Numbered from the stretch's first letter, positions 8,083-17,075 are shown. The stretch is DNA of 18,763 nt from a bacterium (GCA_027022065.1 JALVZS010000221.1:1-18763), one strand, 5' to 3'. Notes: a model not told the origin generated them from the letters alone. Translations and numbers: made by a program.

Positions 8083-10444
8083 GGATCACGTCTCCCTCTC
8101 TAAATTCTCTGGTGAGTATCTTCTCAGATATAGGATCCACTATGTAGCGCTCTATGGTACGTCTAAGGGGTCTTGCCCCAAGCTGAGGCTCGTAACCTTT
8201 TTCCAGTATCCACTTTTTGGCCTTATCGGTAAGCTCAATATCCAAATCCTTCTCAAGTAGCAACTGCCTTACCTCATTGATCATAATATCCAGTATAGCC
8301 AAAAGATCCTTCTCCTTCAGAGGCCTGAAAACAACTATGTGATCTATCCTGTTGACAAACTCTGGCGGGAACCTCTTTTTAAAGAGCTGTAACACCTCAT
8401 CTTTAACCTTCTCAAATCCCGCCTCTTCGTCCCCAAATCCCAAGGAAACTCCTTTAAAGAAATGCTTTGCTCCCACATTAGAGGTCATAATAATCACCGT
8501 ATTTCTGAAATCCACAGTTCTGCCAAAGGCATCGGTGAGACGTCCGCTGTCCATAATTTGAAGCAGTAAGTTAAACACATCGGGATGCGCCTTTTCCATT
8601 TCATCAAAAAGCACCACAGAATAAGGACGGCGCCTCACAGCCTCGGTAAGCTGGCCTCCCTCCTCATAACCCACATACCCAGGAGGAGCACCTATCAACT
8701 TGGAAACATTGAACTTCTCCATATACTCCGACATATCTATCCTTATAAGTGCATCCCTGCTTCCAAAGAGCTGCTCCGCCAAAACCTCTGCCGTTCTGGT
8801 CTTTCCAACACCCGTTGGTCCTAGGAAGAAGAACACACCAATGGGCTTCTTTAGATTGCTCAAGCCAACCCTGGCCCTTCTTATAGCCCTCACGATCTTC
8901 TCTATGGCCTCATCCTGCCCAACTATATGCTGCTTCAGCGCATCCTCCAGCATCAAGAGGCGCTTCTCCTCATCCACACTTATCCTGTGAAGGGGTATTC
9001 CCGTTATCCTAGATGTAACAACAGCCACATCCTCCGCGGTGACAACGGGCTTCTCCTTGCCCTTCTCCTCTTTCCACTGCTTCTTCAGGCTCCTCAGCCT
9101 CTGCCTTATCTCCGCTTCCCTGTTTCTTATATCCGCAGCCTTCTCAAAGTCCTGCTCCTCAACGGCCTTTTTCTTCTCCTCCTCAACCTTTTCAAGCTCT
9201 ATCTCCATGTCCCTTATGTAATCGGGAACCCTGGCATTTCTCACATGAACCATGGAACAGGCCTCATCCAGCAGATCTATGGCCTTATCGGGCAGGAACT
9301 TATCCGTAAGGTACCTATCGGACATCTTTACCGCAGCCTCTATCGCCTCATCCGAGATAATGACACCGTGGTAGTCCTCGTATCGCTTCTTTAACCCGTG
9401 AAGTATGTTTAGCGTTTCCTCTACAGGTGTGGGCTCAACCAGTACCACCTGGAAGCGTCTCTCCAAGGCACCGTCTTTTTCTATGTACTTGCGGTATTCG
9501 GAAAGTGTCGTGGCACCTATCACTCTGATTTCACCTCTGGCAAGGGCGGGTTTGAGCATGTTGGCTGCATCTATGGAGCCCTCGGCAGCTCCCGCACCCA
9601 CCAAGGTGTGCAACTCGTCTATGAAGAGAATTATATCATCGCCTTGGGACGCCTCTTTTATTATGGCCTTCATACGAGACTCAAACTGACCCCTGTATTT
9701 GGTTCCCGCAACTATGGCACCAAGATCCAAAGCTATGATACGCATATCAAGCAGGTTCTCCGGCACCTCCCTATTCACGATCCTCTGGGCAAGTCCTTCA
9801 ACTATGGCGGTCTTGCCAACCCCAGGCTCTCCTATGAGTACAGGATTGTTCTTTGTTTTTCTGGAAAGTATCTGTATTATCCTTTCTATCTCCCTCTCCC
9901 TGCCTATTACGGGATCAAGCTTGCCTTCCCTTGCAAGCTTTGTGAGATCTATACCAAACTCATCAAGAGCGGGCGTCTTTCTGTTCTTTTTCTTGCGGGA
10001 AAACTCCTCCTCCCCCACAAGCTCCCTGACAACTTCCCTCGCATCCTCAACCTCAATTCCCATCCTCCTCAAAAGCTTTCCCGCAATGCCAGTTCTCTCC
10101 CTCAAGATGCCCAGTATGAGATGCTCAGTCCCCACATAATCCTGCCCTAGAAGCTGAGCCTCTTCCTGTGCATACTCAAGAACCTTCTTTGCATCAGGGG
10201 CAAAGGGGATGGCTCCCACCACAAAGCCACGCCTTCCGTAAGGGATCCTCCTTTGAAGCTCGTCTTTCAGATACGGAATCTCCACGCCGAGACGCTCAAG
10301 CACAGTTATACCCAGTCCAGAGCCCTCCTTGAGGATGCCCATCAATAGATGGGCCGTGGTGAGGGTATCGTGCTGGTATCTTTCTGCCTCGCCCCTAGCA
10401 ATAATTATCGCCTTTCTGGCCCTTTCTGTAAAATTCTCAAACAT
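8009..10444 (-). CDS. clpC: ATP-dependent Clp protease ATP-binding subunit ClpC
   Basis: ClpC is a two-ring AAA+ unfoldase that feeds substrates to ClpP. The ATG at 10444 was chosen ([13 protein letters not shown], the typical Clp-N start) with a GAGG/AGAGG SD; a TTG 18 nt upstream is in frame but lies inside that SD. In 811 residues: two Clp-N repeats (~1-145), NBD1 with Walker A GEPGVGKT (205-212) and Walker B IILFIDE (~271-277), a middle domain with a UVR motif ([20 protein letters not shown], ~429-448), NBD2 with Walker A GPTGVGKT (542-549), and Walker B VVLFDE (~610-615). The LGF tripeptide (~668-670) is the ClpP-docking loop, which excludes ClpB. clpP, ctsR and mcsAB are not in the window. 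It diverges from the amidohydrolase gene and leads into bamA. Confidence 0.97.
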   Translation of the reverse strand: MFENFTERARKAIIIARGEAERYQHDTLTTAHLLMGILKEGSGLGITVLERLGVEIPYLKDELQRRIPYGRRGFVVGAIPFAPDAKKVLEYAQEEAQLLGQDYVGTEHLILGILRERTGIAGKLLRRMGIEVEDAREVVRELVGEEEFSRKKKNRKTPALDEFGIDLTKLAREGKLDPVIGREREIERIIQILSRKTKNNPVLIGEPGVGKTAIVEGLAQRIVNREVPENLLDMRIIALDLGAIVAGTKYRGQFESRMKAIIKEASQGDDIILFIDELHTLVGAGAAEGSIDAANMLKPALARGEIRVIGATTLSEYRKYIEKDGALERRFQVVLVEPTPVEETLNILHGLKKRYEDYHGVIISDEAIEAAVKMSDRYLTDKFLPDKAIDLLDEACSMVHVRNARVPDYIRDMEIELEKVEEEKKKAVEEQDFEKAADIRNREAEIRQRLRSLKKQWKEEKGKEKPVVTAEDVAVVTSRITGIPLHRISVDEEKRLLMLEDALKQHIVGQDEAIEKIVRAIRRARVGLSNLKKPIGVFFFLGPTGVGKTRTAEVLAEQLFGSRDALIRIDMSEYMEKFNVSKLIGAPPGYVGYEEGGQLTEAVRRRPYSVVLFDEMEKAHPDVFNLLLQIMDSGRLTDAFGRTVDFRNTVIIMTSNVGAKHFFKGVSLGFGDEEAGFEKVKDEVLQLFKKRFPPEFVNRIDHIVVFRPLKEKDLLAILDIMINEVRQLLLEKDLDIELTDKAKKWILEKGYEPQLGARPLRRTIERYIVDPISEKILTREFREGDVILVDVSRKQLVFRKKSAQRGDKVTV

Positions 10445-10467
10445 GGCTTTACCTCTCCTCAATTGAT

Positions 10468-10496
10468 AACTTACTTTAGGACAGAAGATATGTCAA
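10468..10496 (-). promoter_or_regulatory. Candidate sigma70-type promoter for clpC
   Basis: On the minus strand a perfect -35 TTGACA (10491-10496) is separated by exactly 17 bases from TAAGTT (10468-10473), a weak -10. This places the transcription start only about 15 nt before the SD of clpC. The site lies in the 66-nt divergent region between clpC and the amidohydrolase gene. On the plus strand a weaker pair is TTGATA (10463-10468) with GATATG (10487-10492), 18-nt spacing, which would give the amidohydrolase a nearly leaderless mRNA. Confidence 0.4.
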
Positions 10497-10510
10497 ACAG
10501 AGGAAAAGGC

Positions 10511-11599
10511 ATGGAGAAGGAGTATAGGATAGAGGGAGCTCTCCTAATACCTCCCGATAAGGTAATCAAAAACCCCGTGATAAAAGTGAATCGCAAAGTT
10601 TCTGTAGAAAGTGCCGGCTCTTCTATTAAATCTCCTACACACAAAGGCGTTCTTATTCCCACCCTCTCCAACTGCCACGCACACCTAGACATCAACATAC
10701 CCATCTTTGCCGAAAACTTCACCTTCTGGATTGCAAAGATAATCTCCCATAAAGAACTTTCAAGGAAATACTCACAGGAATCTAGAAAGCTTGCAGAAGA
10801 AAGCAGAAGGCTAGGAATCTTTTCAATTCTGGACATAACAAGGGACAAGGAATGTCCCCTTACCAAAATGGGCGTTGTGCCCTTTCTGGAGGTTACAGGC
10901 TCAGACATACCAGAGCTGCCAAAAGGCTACATGGTAAGCCCGCACGCCGTATACAGCACAACCCCTGAGCTTTTAAAGGCTGTTGTAGAAAGGTATCCAG
11001 ACAGGCTCAAATCCATTCATGTGGCAGAAAGCGAAGAAGAAATAAAGTTTGTAAAAGGCAAAAGAAACCTCATAGAAGAAATCATATATCCTCTTGTGGG
11101 AAGGAGAAGGAGCATGGGAACCTACAGAAGCCCTGTTGAATACCTTGCAGAAATGGGTTTGGCAGGCCCCAATACCCTCTTTGTCCACTGTTGCTTTGTG
11201 GACGAGAGGGACATTGAGATAATAGCAAAGACAAACACCCATGTATGTGTCTGCCCCAGAAGCAACCTGTATCTATCCGGAAAGGTTGCGCCTGTAAAAA
11301 AACTGATTGACAAAAGCGTAAATGTGGTTTTGGGCACAGATAGCCTAGGCTCATCCCCCAACATAAACCTCTGGGAAGAGGCACGAACCCTCTTTTTCAC
11401 ACAGAGGAACCTTTCACCGCTTGAGGTGCTGGCAATGATGACCACAAACCCTGTAAAACTCACAAAAAGATTACCGGGATTTATACTCTTTTCTTTGGAA
11501 GAAAAGGACCCTCAAGATGCTGCTTTTTACCTACTGTTTCAGGGAGACACCCTCCGTAAGGAAATCATTTCTCTACCTTCCTCACCACCACTATGGTGA
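10511..11599 (+). CDS. ATZ/TRZ-type amidohydrolase, candidate aminodeoxyfutalosine deaminase
   Basis: This is a metal-dependent amidohydrolase-superfamily enzyme that probably deaminates a purine-like substrate. The ATG at 10511 has an AGAGGA SD six bases upstream; the ORF is open further 5' but runs through the clpC start region. In 362 residues: His56 and His58 (NCHAHLD), PHAVYS at 143-148, His170-x2-Glu173 (HVAE), His226 (FVHCC) and Asp277 (GTDSLGS). This is the full ATZ/TRZ and SAH/MTA deaminase ligand set. The SPHAVYS and SPNINLWEEAR blocks resemble the epsilonproteobacterial aminofutalosine deaminases of the futalosine menaquinone pathway, but SAH, MTA or guanine deaminase cannot be excluded. 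The C terminus is short, and the last 35 nt overlap the convergent M16 gene. It is the only intact plus-strand gene here. Confidence 0.85.
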   Translation: MEKEYRIEGALLIPPDKVIKNPVIKVNRKVSVESAGSSIKSPTHKGVLIPTLSNCHAHLDINIPIFAENFTFWIAKIISHKELSRKYSQESRKLAEESRRLGIFSILDITRDKECPLTKMGVVPFLEVTGSDIPELPKGYMVSPHAVYSTTPELLKAVVERYPDRLKSIHVAESEEEIKFVKGKRNLIEEIIYPLVGRRRSMGTYRSPVEYLAEMGLAGPNTLFVHCCFVDERDIEIIAKTNTHVCVCPRSNLYLSGKVAPVKKLIDKSVNVVLGTDSLGSSPNINLWEEARTLFFTQRNLSPLEVLAMMTTNPVKLTKRLPGFILFSLEEKDPQDAAFYLLFQGDTLRKEIISLPSSPPLW

Positions 11600-12866
11600 A
11601 CTTATCAGGGTGAATATACTCTTTTGCAACACGCTTCACATCGTCCAGAGTCACCTCATTCACCATATCTGTAAACCTATTCAAATAATCAGGACCCAAC
11701 TTGTGGAATGCGGCAAAGGCGAGGTATGAGGCAATTTCCTCGTTGGTGTCAATCTTTAGAGGGAAGCTTCCTGTGAGATAGCGCTTAGCATCCTCCAACT
11801 CCTTCTCGGTAGGCCCCTTTTCCACAAACTCTTTAACCTCACTAATAACATCCTTTATAGCCTCATCCGCAGAGGCGTTCTTGGTCTGAAGCACTATGCG
11901 AAAGGTGCCCGTGTACAGGGTGGGTAAAAACATGCTGTAAACGGAATACGAATATCCCTTCTCCTCCCTTATCTTCTCAAAAAGCCTAGAGGTAAGGCCT
12001 CCACCACCTAGTATCTGGTTGGCCACATAAAGCTTTATAAAATCCGGATTGCTCCTTTTAACCCCTATATGTCCTATAACTATATTTGCCTGAACCACAT
12101 CCTTGGGAACCACCTTTTTCCCAGGATGAAACTTAGGAGTCTCCACCTTAGGATAGGAGGGGGCCTTACCCACCCAATCCTTAAATAGGGAGTTAAGCTC
12201 CTTTATCAGAGGCTCATAATCCACATCCCCCACAACCACAAGAATGCTCCCCTCGGGAAGATAATGCACCTTGTAAAACTCTTTAACCTCGTCAAGAGAG
12301 ATACTCCTTACCGTATCTATGTAGCCTTTAACGGGCCTGTGGTAGGGATGTTCCTTTCCATAAACCAGCTCGTCAAACTCCTGAGCCGCCACTATACCGG
12401 GATCCTCCTGATCCTTTAAAATCTCTCCCACCACCTCGTTCTTAACCCTCACAAACTCTTTGGCAGGGAATGTGGGCTCAGTAACCACCGTAGCGAAGAG
12501 CTTTAAAGCCTCATCCATGTATCCTTTGGTAACCTTTAGACTAACTGTAACATAGTCCTTGTTGCAATCAACGCCAAAGTCCGCCCCCATGAACTCAAAT
12601 TTATCCGATATCTCAACAGCAGTCATGTTTCCCGCACCCTCAGAGATCATCTGGGAGGTAAGGTAGGCAAGCCCCGCTTTGCTTTCCGGATCAAAAACGG
12701 AACCTGCAGGGATAACCAGTTTAAACACCGCAAAGGGAAGGACTTTTCTCTCAACCACCCACACCTCAAGTCCATTGTCCAGCTTCGTTATCTTAGGCGT
12801 TATTTTTGCCATAGCCACTGTTGCCATTAACAACCCCCCAAAAAGGATTATCAGCAACCTACTCAT
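11565..12866 (-). CDS. M16 family peptidase-like protein, non-catalytic partner
   Basis: This is a secreted member of the insulinase/processing-peptidase (M16B) fold. Signal peptide MSRLLIILFGGLLMATVAMA, then two M16 halves, 433 residues in all. At the zinc site the family motif HxxEH is replaced: the segment aligned with HLLEH of the neighbour reads YLTSQ (Tyr68, Ser71, Gln72), so metal binding should be lost. The C-terminal half keeps the substrate-binding block (GGGGLTSRLFEKIREEKGYSYSVYS). Such proteins pair with a catalytic M16 subunit, as in mitochondrial MPP-alpha and Sphingomonas-type M16B heterodimers. Its ATG overlaps the stop of that partner (ATGA) with an SD GAGGTGA, which supports 1:1 production. 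Its 3' end overlaps the amidohydrolase gene. Confidence 0.92.
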   Translation of the reverse strand: MSRLLIILFGGLLMATVAMAKITPKITKLDNGLEVWVVERKVLPFAVFKLVIPAGSVFDPESKAGLAYLTSQMISEGAGNMTAVEISDKFEFMGADFGVDCNKDYVTVSLKVTKGYMDEALKLFATVVTEPTFPAKEFVRVKNEVVGEILKDQEDPGIVAAQEFDELVYGKEHPYHRPVKGYIDTVRSISLDEVKEFYKVHYLPEGSILVVVGDVDYEPLIKELNSLFKDWVGKAPSYPKVETPKFHPGKKVVPKDVVQANIVIGHIGVKRSNPDFIKLYVANQILGGGGLTSRLFEKIREEKGYSYSVYSMFLPTLYTGTFRIVLQTKNASADEAIKDVISEVKEFVEKGPTEKELEDAKRYLTGSFPLKIDTNEEIASYLAFAAFHKLGPDYLNRFTDMVNEVTLDDVKRVAKEYIHPDKFTIVVVRKVEK

Positions 12867-14191
12867 TGCTTCACCTCGGGCAGAAGATACCCTATGGTAA
12901 GGTTGTCCCTAGTAAGGTACTTTCTGGCCACTCTTATCACATCTTCTTTAGTAACTTTTCTTATGTTATCCACATAGGTGTTCAGATAGCGCCAATCCTT
13001 ACCGATGGCCTCAAGTATCCCTATGCTCATGGCCCTGTAGAAGTTGGAGTCCAGTCCGTATATAAAATCCGACGCAATCTGGTTTTTGGCCTTTTCCAGC
13101 TCCTTTTCTGTGATGTCCCCCTTTCTTATCTTTTCTATCTCCTCCCATATGAGTTTCTCCACCTCCTCGGGCTTTACGCCCTGCTGAACCGCAGCGTAGA
13201 AGCACAAAAGCCCTGGGGATAGCGTTTTGGACGAGTAATAGGCACCTGCATAAAGGGCCTTCTTTTCCTCAAACACCAGCCTCTTATACAGCCTGGAGCT
13301 TCTACCCACCCCCAGTATGTTGACAAGCACCTTCAGCGCATACTCCTCACCAGAGCCTATGTTTGGAACGTGAAAGCCCCCAAATATAAAGGGGAGCTTC
13401 GCCTCGGGACTTTTAACAATGACCCTCCTCTCCCCCCTCTGAGGAGGCTCCCAGTACTTGGGATGAGGAATGTGTTTTGCCGGAGGAATGCTCCCAAAGT
13501 ACTCCTCAACCAGCTTGAAGACCTCCTCTGCCTTCACATCACCCACAACCACTATGATGGCGTTATTGGGAGCGTAGTAGGTTCTGTAGTGGTGCCTTAA
13601 GTCTTCCAGCGTTATGTTCTCTATATCCTTCATCCAACCTATGACGGGCCAGTGATACGGATGGGCCTTAAAGGCTGCAGCATATACCTCCTCCACCAGA
13701 AGCGATGTGGGATCATCCTCCGTCCTAAGCCGCCTCTCCTCCATAACTACCTTCTTCTCCCTCTCAAACTCCTTGGGATCCAGAAGCAGATTCACCATGC
13801 GGTCAGACTCAAGCTCCATGGAGATCTTAAGCCTATCCGAGGCCCAGTTCTCAAAGTAGGCAGTGTAGTCCCTGCTGGTAAAGGCATTCTCCTGCCCCCC
13901 GTTTCTGGCCACTATCTTTGAAAACTCACCAGGAGGATACTTTTTTGTCCCCTCAAACATCATGTGCTCCAAAAGATGGGAAATGCCCGTCTTACCAAAG
14001 GTCTCATAGTAAGAACCTACCTTGTACCACACCTGAAATGTCACCGTTGGAGTGGAGTGATCCTCCACAACGATAACCTTCAACCCGTTTTTAAGCACCT
14101 TCTCCTTGGCCTCTATCCCCAGCACCTTACCCTCCAAACCCCGTGATGTTAAAAGGAAGAAAAGCAGCAAAAAGGAAAAGAGCCTTCTCAT
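12863..14191 (-). CDS. M16 family zinc metallopeptidase, catalytic subunit
   Basis: Probable periplasmic peptidase of the M16B type, which degrades short peptides within a closed chamber. The N terminus ([21 protein letters not shown]) is a signal peptide. The inverted zinc motif HLLEH is present (His72, Glu75, His76), with the distal ligand Glu151 in VVMEERRL, exactly the HxxEH-X74-E spacing of the family. The second half carries the Arg/Tyr block (GVGRSSRLYKRLVFEEKKALYAG). The 442 residues are the normal size for one M16B chain. It is coupled by ATGA overlaps to the pseudouridine synthase upstream and to the non-catalytic M16 gene downstream. The physiological substrate cannot be read from the sequence. 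Confidence 0.94.
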   Translation of the reverse strand: MRRLFSFLLLFFLLTSRGLEGKVLGIEAKEKVLKNGLKVIVVEDHSTPTVTFQVWYKVGSYYETFGKTGISHLLEHMMFEGTKKYPPGEFSKIVARNGGQENAFTSRDYTAYFENWASDRLKISMELESDRMVNLLLDPKEFEREKKVVMEERRLRTEDDPTSLLVEEVYAAAFKAHPYHWPVIGWMKDIENITLEDLRHHYRTYYAPNNAIIVVVGDVKAEEVFKLVEEYFGSIPPAKHIPHPKYWEPPQRGERRVIVKSPEAKLPFIFGGFHVPNIGSGEEYALKVLVNILGVGRSSRLYKRLVFEEKKALYAGAYYSSKTLSPGLLCFYAAVQQGVKPEEVEKLIWEEIEKIRKGDITEKELEKAKNQIASDFIYGLDSNFYRAMSIGILEAIGKDWRYLNTYVDNIRKVTKEDVIRVARKYLTRDNLTIGYLLPEVKQ

Positions 14192-14937
14192 TTCTTCCTC
14201 CCCTCATGCAAAAGGCCCACAGCCCTCTTAAGCTCCTCAACCTCCTCTTCCGTAAGGAATCTGAAGTGTCCCTCTGGAAGCCCTTTAAGCGTAAGAGGAC
14301 CCATAGCCACTCTGGTAAGATCCTTCACAAGATAGCCTATCTTTTTAAACATCCTCCTTATCTGTCTCTTCCTCCCCTCCCGCAAAACCACTTTAAGTCT
14401 CGTGAAGCCCTTGAGCCTTTCCAGAACCTCTATCTCACAGGGTAGAGTCTTTCCCTCGGGATACAGGTATATACCCCTCCTTAACTTATCCAGCTTCTCC
14501 TTTGGAGGATACCCCTCAACAACCACTATGTAAACCTTCCTCACATGGTACTTCGGATGAAGTAGCCTGTAGGCAAGCTCCCCGTCGTTGGTGAGAAGCA
14601 AAAGCCCCTTTGAGGACCTGTCTAAGCGCCCAACGGGATAGACCCTTATATCCTTAAAGGGAAGTACATCGTAAACAGTAAGCCTCCCCCTCTCATCCTT
14701 CATGGTGGTAAGGATCCCCTTGGGCTTGTTGAAGAGAAGATAAACCTTAGGCTGTATCTCCACCATCTTCCCATCAACCGTCACAATGTCCGCCTCGGGA
14801 TCCACCCTGTAGCCGTACTCCTTCACCACGATACCGTTTACAGCCACCCTCCCTTCCTCTATCAGCTTCTCCACCTTCCTACGGGCACCAAGCCCTGCCT
14901 CTGCCAAAAACCTATTAAGCCTCAACTTTTCCCCCAT
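14188..14937 (-). CDS. RsuA/RluB-family rRNA pseudouridine synthase
   Basis: It isomerises a uridine in rRNA; family members act on 23S U2605 (RluB), 23S U2604 (RluF) or 16S U516 (RsuA). From the ATG at 14937 the 249 residues contain an S4 RNA-binding domain (~2-62: [22 protein letters not shown]) and the catalytic domain with [20 protein letters not shown], where Asp106 is the nucleophile. The second motif ([18 protein letters not shown]) is of the RluB/RsuA type. RluB is the likelier member in a single-copy setting, but RsuA cannot be excluded. A TTG at 14949 would add four residues; neither start has a strong SD. The start lies inside the purQ end (23-nt overlap), and the stop overlaps the next gene by 4 nt. 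Confidence 0.93.
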   Translation of the reverse strand: MGEKLRLNRFLAEAGLGARRKVEKLIEEGRVAVNGIVVKEYGYRVDPEADIVTVDGKMVEIQPKVYLLFNKPKGILTTMKDERGRLTVYDVLPFKDIRVYPVGRLDRSSKGLLLLTNDGELAYRLLHPKYHVRKVYIVVVEGYPPKEKLDKLRRGIYLYPEGKTLPCEIEVLERLKGFTRLKVVLREGRKRQIRRMFKKIGYLVKDLTRVAMGPLTLKGLPEGHFRFLTEEEVEELKRAVGLLHEGRKK

Positions 14938-15598
14938 GGTAGGCCACAATAGACCTAAAGATCTTTAAACCGTCTGTGCTTCCCAAAAGCTCCTCACAGC
15001 ACCTCTCAGGATGAGGCATCATCCCAAGCACATTTTTCTTACGGTTACATATCCCGGCTATATCGTAAATAGAGCCGTTGGGATTGAACTTATGGTATCT
15101 GAAGACCACCTGTCCGTTTTCAATAATGCTCTTCAAGGTTTTCTCATCGGCAAAGTAGTTGCCCTCCATATGGGCTATGGGAATCCTTAAGACCTCTCCC
15201 CTCTCACAAAGACAGGTAAAGGGAGTTTCATTGTTCTCAACCACCACATCCACATACTCACATATAAATTTGAGATTTCTATTTCTAAGCATGGCACCGG
15301 GAAGGAATCCCGCCTCCAGCAATATCTGGAAGCCGTTGCATATGCCTATTACAAGCTTGCTCTCATCTTTAACAAACTCCCTAAGCGCTCCTATAATGGG
15401 CGAGACCTTGGCTATAGCTCCCGCCCTGAGATAGTCCCCGTAAGAAAAGCCCCCAGGAAGTATGATACAGTCAAAATCCCATATATCTGTATCCTTGTAC
15501 CATATGTACTCGCACTCCTCGCCCAATACCTCCCTAACCGCCCAGTAGCAGTCCATATCGCAGTTGGAACCTGGGAAAATCACAACGCCAAATTTCAT
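14915..15598 (-). CDS. purQ: Phosphoribosylformylglycinamidine synthase subunit PurQ (glutaminase)
   Basis: PurQ hydrolyses glutamine to supply ammonia for FGAM synthesis in purine biosynthesis, in complex with PurS and PurL. The ATG at 15598 ([14 protein letters not shown]) sits after an SD (GGAGGAG) and one base after the purS stop; the longer ORF from 15613 is not needed. The 227 residues form a class I amidotransferase domain with the nucleophile Cys87 in GICNGFQIL and the His196/Glu198 pair in MMPHPERC. PurS-PurQ separate from PurL is the Gram-positive/archaeal/thermophile arrangement, unlike the single long PurL of gammaproteobacteria. purL is not in the window. Confidence 0.96.
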   Translation of the reverse strand: MKFGVVIFPGSNCDMDCYWAVREVLGEECEYIWYKDTDIWDFDCIILPGGFSYGDYLRAGAIAKVSPIIGALREFVKDESKLVIGICNGFQILLEAGFLPGAMLRNRNLKFICEYVDVVVENNETPFTCLCERGEVLRIPIAHMEGNYFADEKTLKSIIENGQVVFRYHKFNPNGSIYDIAGICNRKKNVLGMMPHPERCCEELLGSTDGLKIFRSIVAYHGGKVEA

Positions 15599-15599
15599 A

Positions 15600-15845
15600 T
15601 CACTCCTCCACAATCTCCCATTGATAATCCTCTATAACGGGATTAACAAGAAGTTTCGCACACATTTCCTCAACGATACCTCCCACCTTTCCCTTATCAA
15701 CTCCTTCAAGCCTTAAGTATATAACCTTACCGACCCTAACATCCTTAACTGAAGAAAAGCCCAGATTTTGAAGAGCTCCAAGAACCGCTTTCCCCTGAGG
15801 ATCAAGGACTCCCCTTTTAAGATTCACTATTATTCTCACTACCAC
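15600..15845 (-). CDS. purS: Phosphoribosylformylglycinamidine synthase subunit PurS
   Basis: PurS is the small structural subunit that bridges PurQ and PurL in the FGAM synthetase complex. The longest ORF starts further upstream within the ligase gene, but family members begin at about [19 protein letters not shown]. The GTG at 15843-15845 has a GGAGG SD six bases upstream and gives 81 residues ([12 protein letters not shown]...), the normal 80-84. A GTG at 15839 is also possible. The typical [19 protein letters not shown] and the C-terminal [14 protein letters not shown] are present. The start lies 29 nt inside the 3' end of the O-antigen ligase-like gene, and purQ follows after one base. 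Confidence 0.95.
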   Translation of the reverse strand: MVVRIIVNLKRGVLDPQGKAVLGALQNLGFSSVKDVRVGKVIYLRLEGVDKGKVGGIVEEMCAKLLVNPVIEDYQWEIVEE

Positions 15846-16998
15846 AGCATCCCTCCAAGGCCTTTTTAACCTCCGCATTACCACAAAGAGCCAGAATAGA
15901 AAACAGAAGAACGCCCCTTTTAGAATACAGTATCACCTCTCCAACCCCATGAACCAGCAAGGCCAAAAGAAGCAGAAAGCAGATTGTCTCTAAGTTAATG
16001 CTTTTGTCAAAAACAAAGCCTTTAAGGAAGAAGTAAAAAGCGTAGAAGTACAAAAGAACACCAAAGATAGCACCTACGATGCCTCCTTCAAAAAGAAGCT
16101 CCAAAGGGGTGTTGTGGGCGCCTCCCCTGCAGATAAAGGAGAACAGTTCTTCCCTATCAATGGCGCCTTTAACAACACTGGGATACCTTTTGCACAGACA
16201 CTTCCAAGGCCTTCTATATCCCCAACCATAGGGAAACCTGCGAAGCGCAAGTCCATAGGATGCTTTCATAATAGCCAATCTATCCTCAAAGCTTTTATCC
16301 TTGAATCTAGCAAGGCTAGTAAACCTCTTGGAAACCTGTGGGAACAAAGCCAGCACAAAAAAGCTAAAAGCCACGAAGGCAACTACGGCCTTTGCAAAAA
16401 GTTTCCTTCTGAACTTCCAAATAGCTAACATCCCAAAAACGAAGGATATAATCACCGCCAAGCGACAACCAGATGCAAGAACCAAAACCAAAATAACAAT
16501 TGCCGGAGCAAACCAATTAGAAACCAATATTAAAAAATCCATCTCCGCAAATATGCCAAAGGTATTTTTATGTGAAAAAAGGCCAGTAATAGGTGGAACA
16601 TGAGGGCTTAAAATCGCCGATGCAATACACAACACAAACAGAGAAAAAGCCATTAAGTAAAGAACTATACGGGTAGAATCCGCGAAAAATAGCCTCAGAA
16701 AAAGATAAATCATCACTATCCACAGCTCCTTAAATACATAATGTAGCGAATGTCCTCTACAAATAGAAACCACAGTTGAAAATAGCACGAAGACTACATA
16801 AGCGGCAAAGATAAGATCCGCACAGGCAAATTTATACCTAGCCTTCTTTTTCAGAATAGCATAGGCAAGGGCAGAAAAGAAGCTCAAGTAGCAACCCCAA
16901 GTGGTTAGAACCGTTGGGATCTTAGCGCTCCTCCCAAAGAAGAACAAAAAGAACAGACCTAGAAGAGCAACTTCAGGATTAAGCTTATTTAACCACAT
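15817..16998 (-). CDS. O-antigen ligase / polymerase-like membrane protein (WaaL/Wzy family)
   Basis: Integral membrane protein expected to ligate or polymerise surface polysaccharide on the periplasmic face. Its 393 residues contain about ten hydrophobic segments between residues 8 and 375. Family hallmarks: GLFSHKNTFG (139-148), ASGCRLAVI (~175-183), a large periplasmic loop with EDRLAIMKAS (~238-247), and AHNTPLELLFEGGIVG (294-309), whose HN-x-L-x-x-x-E-GG pattern is the Wzy_C signature. WaaL and Wzy cannot be separated by sequence alone. The ATG at 16998 has only a weak SD (AAGGGG). The region is visibly more A/T-rich than the housekeeping genes to its left, consistent with a variable polysaccharide locus. 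It overlaps purS, an unusual functional junction. Confidence 0.88.
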   Translation of the reverse strand: MWLNKLNPEVALLGLFFLFFFGRSAKIPTVLTTWGCYLSFFSALAYAILKKKARYKFACADLIFAAYVVFVLFSTVVSICRGHSLHYVFKELWIVMIYLFLRLFFADSTRIVLYLMAFSLFVLCIASAILSPHVPPITGLFSHKNTFGIFAEMDFLILVSNWFAPAIVILVLVLASGCRLAVIISFVFGMLAIWKFRRKLFAKAVVAFVAFSFFVLALFPQVSKRFTSLARFKDKSFEDRLAIMKASYGLALRRFPYGWGYRRPWKCLCKRYPSVVKGAIDREELFSFICRGGAHNTPLELLFEGGIVGAIFGVLLYFYAFYFFLKGFVFDKSINLETICFLLLLALLVHGVGEVILYSKRGVLLFSILALCGNAEVKKALEGCCGSENNSES

Positions 16999-17016
16999 CC
17001 AACACCCAGCCCCTTC

Positions 17017-17045
17017 TTGACTTACTTATTAAGCAAATAAAAAAT
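17017..17045 (+). promoter_or_regulatory. Candidate promoter for the HEPN/MNT remnant
   Basis: TTGACT (17017-17022) and AAAAAT (17040-17045) with a 17-base spacer lie 30 nt before the HEPN start. The opposite strand of the same A/T-rich stretch holds a weak TTGTGG-17-TAATAA pair that could serve the O-antigen ligase-like gene. Both rest on consensus matching by eye. Confidence 0.25.
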
Positions 17046-17075
17046 ATTCCACAACCCGCGGCCAAAAGGAGCAAT

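Noticed and set aside
9608-10150. Overlapping 180- and 146-codon plus-strand frames opposite clpC
   Set aside because: They lie wholly inside a highly conserved gene and contain no recognisable domain.
10349-10510. N-terminal extension of the amidohydrolase to 10349
   Set aside because: It would run antisense through the clpC start, has no SD, and adds 54 residues unlike the family. The ATG at 10511 has an SD and fits the family start.
11530-11570. Short inverted repeat (GGAG...CTCC) near the end of the amidohydrolase gene as terminator
   Set aside because: Only 4-5 pairs and no T-tract on either strand.
15846-15884. Longer PurS (94 residues) starting at 15884
   Set aside because: It adds 13 residues absent from the family and lacks the SD that precedes the GTG at 15845.
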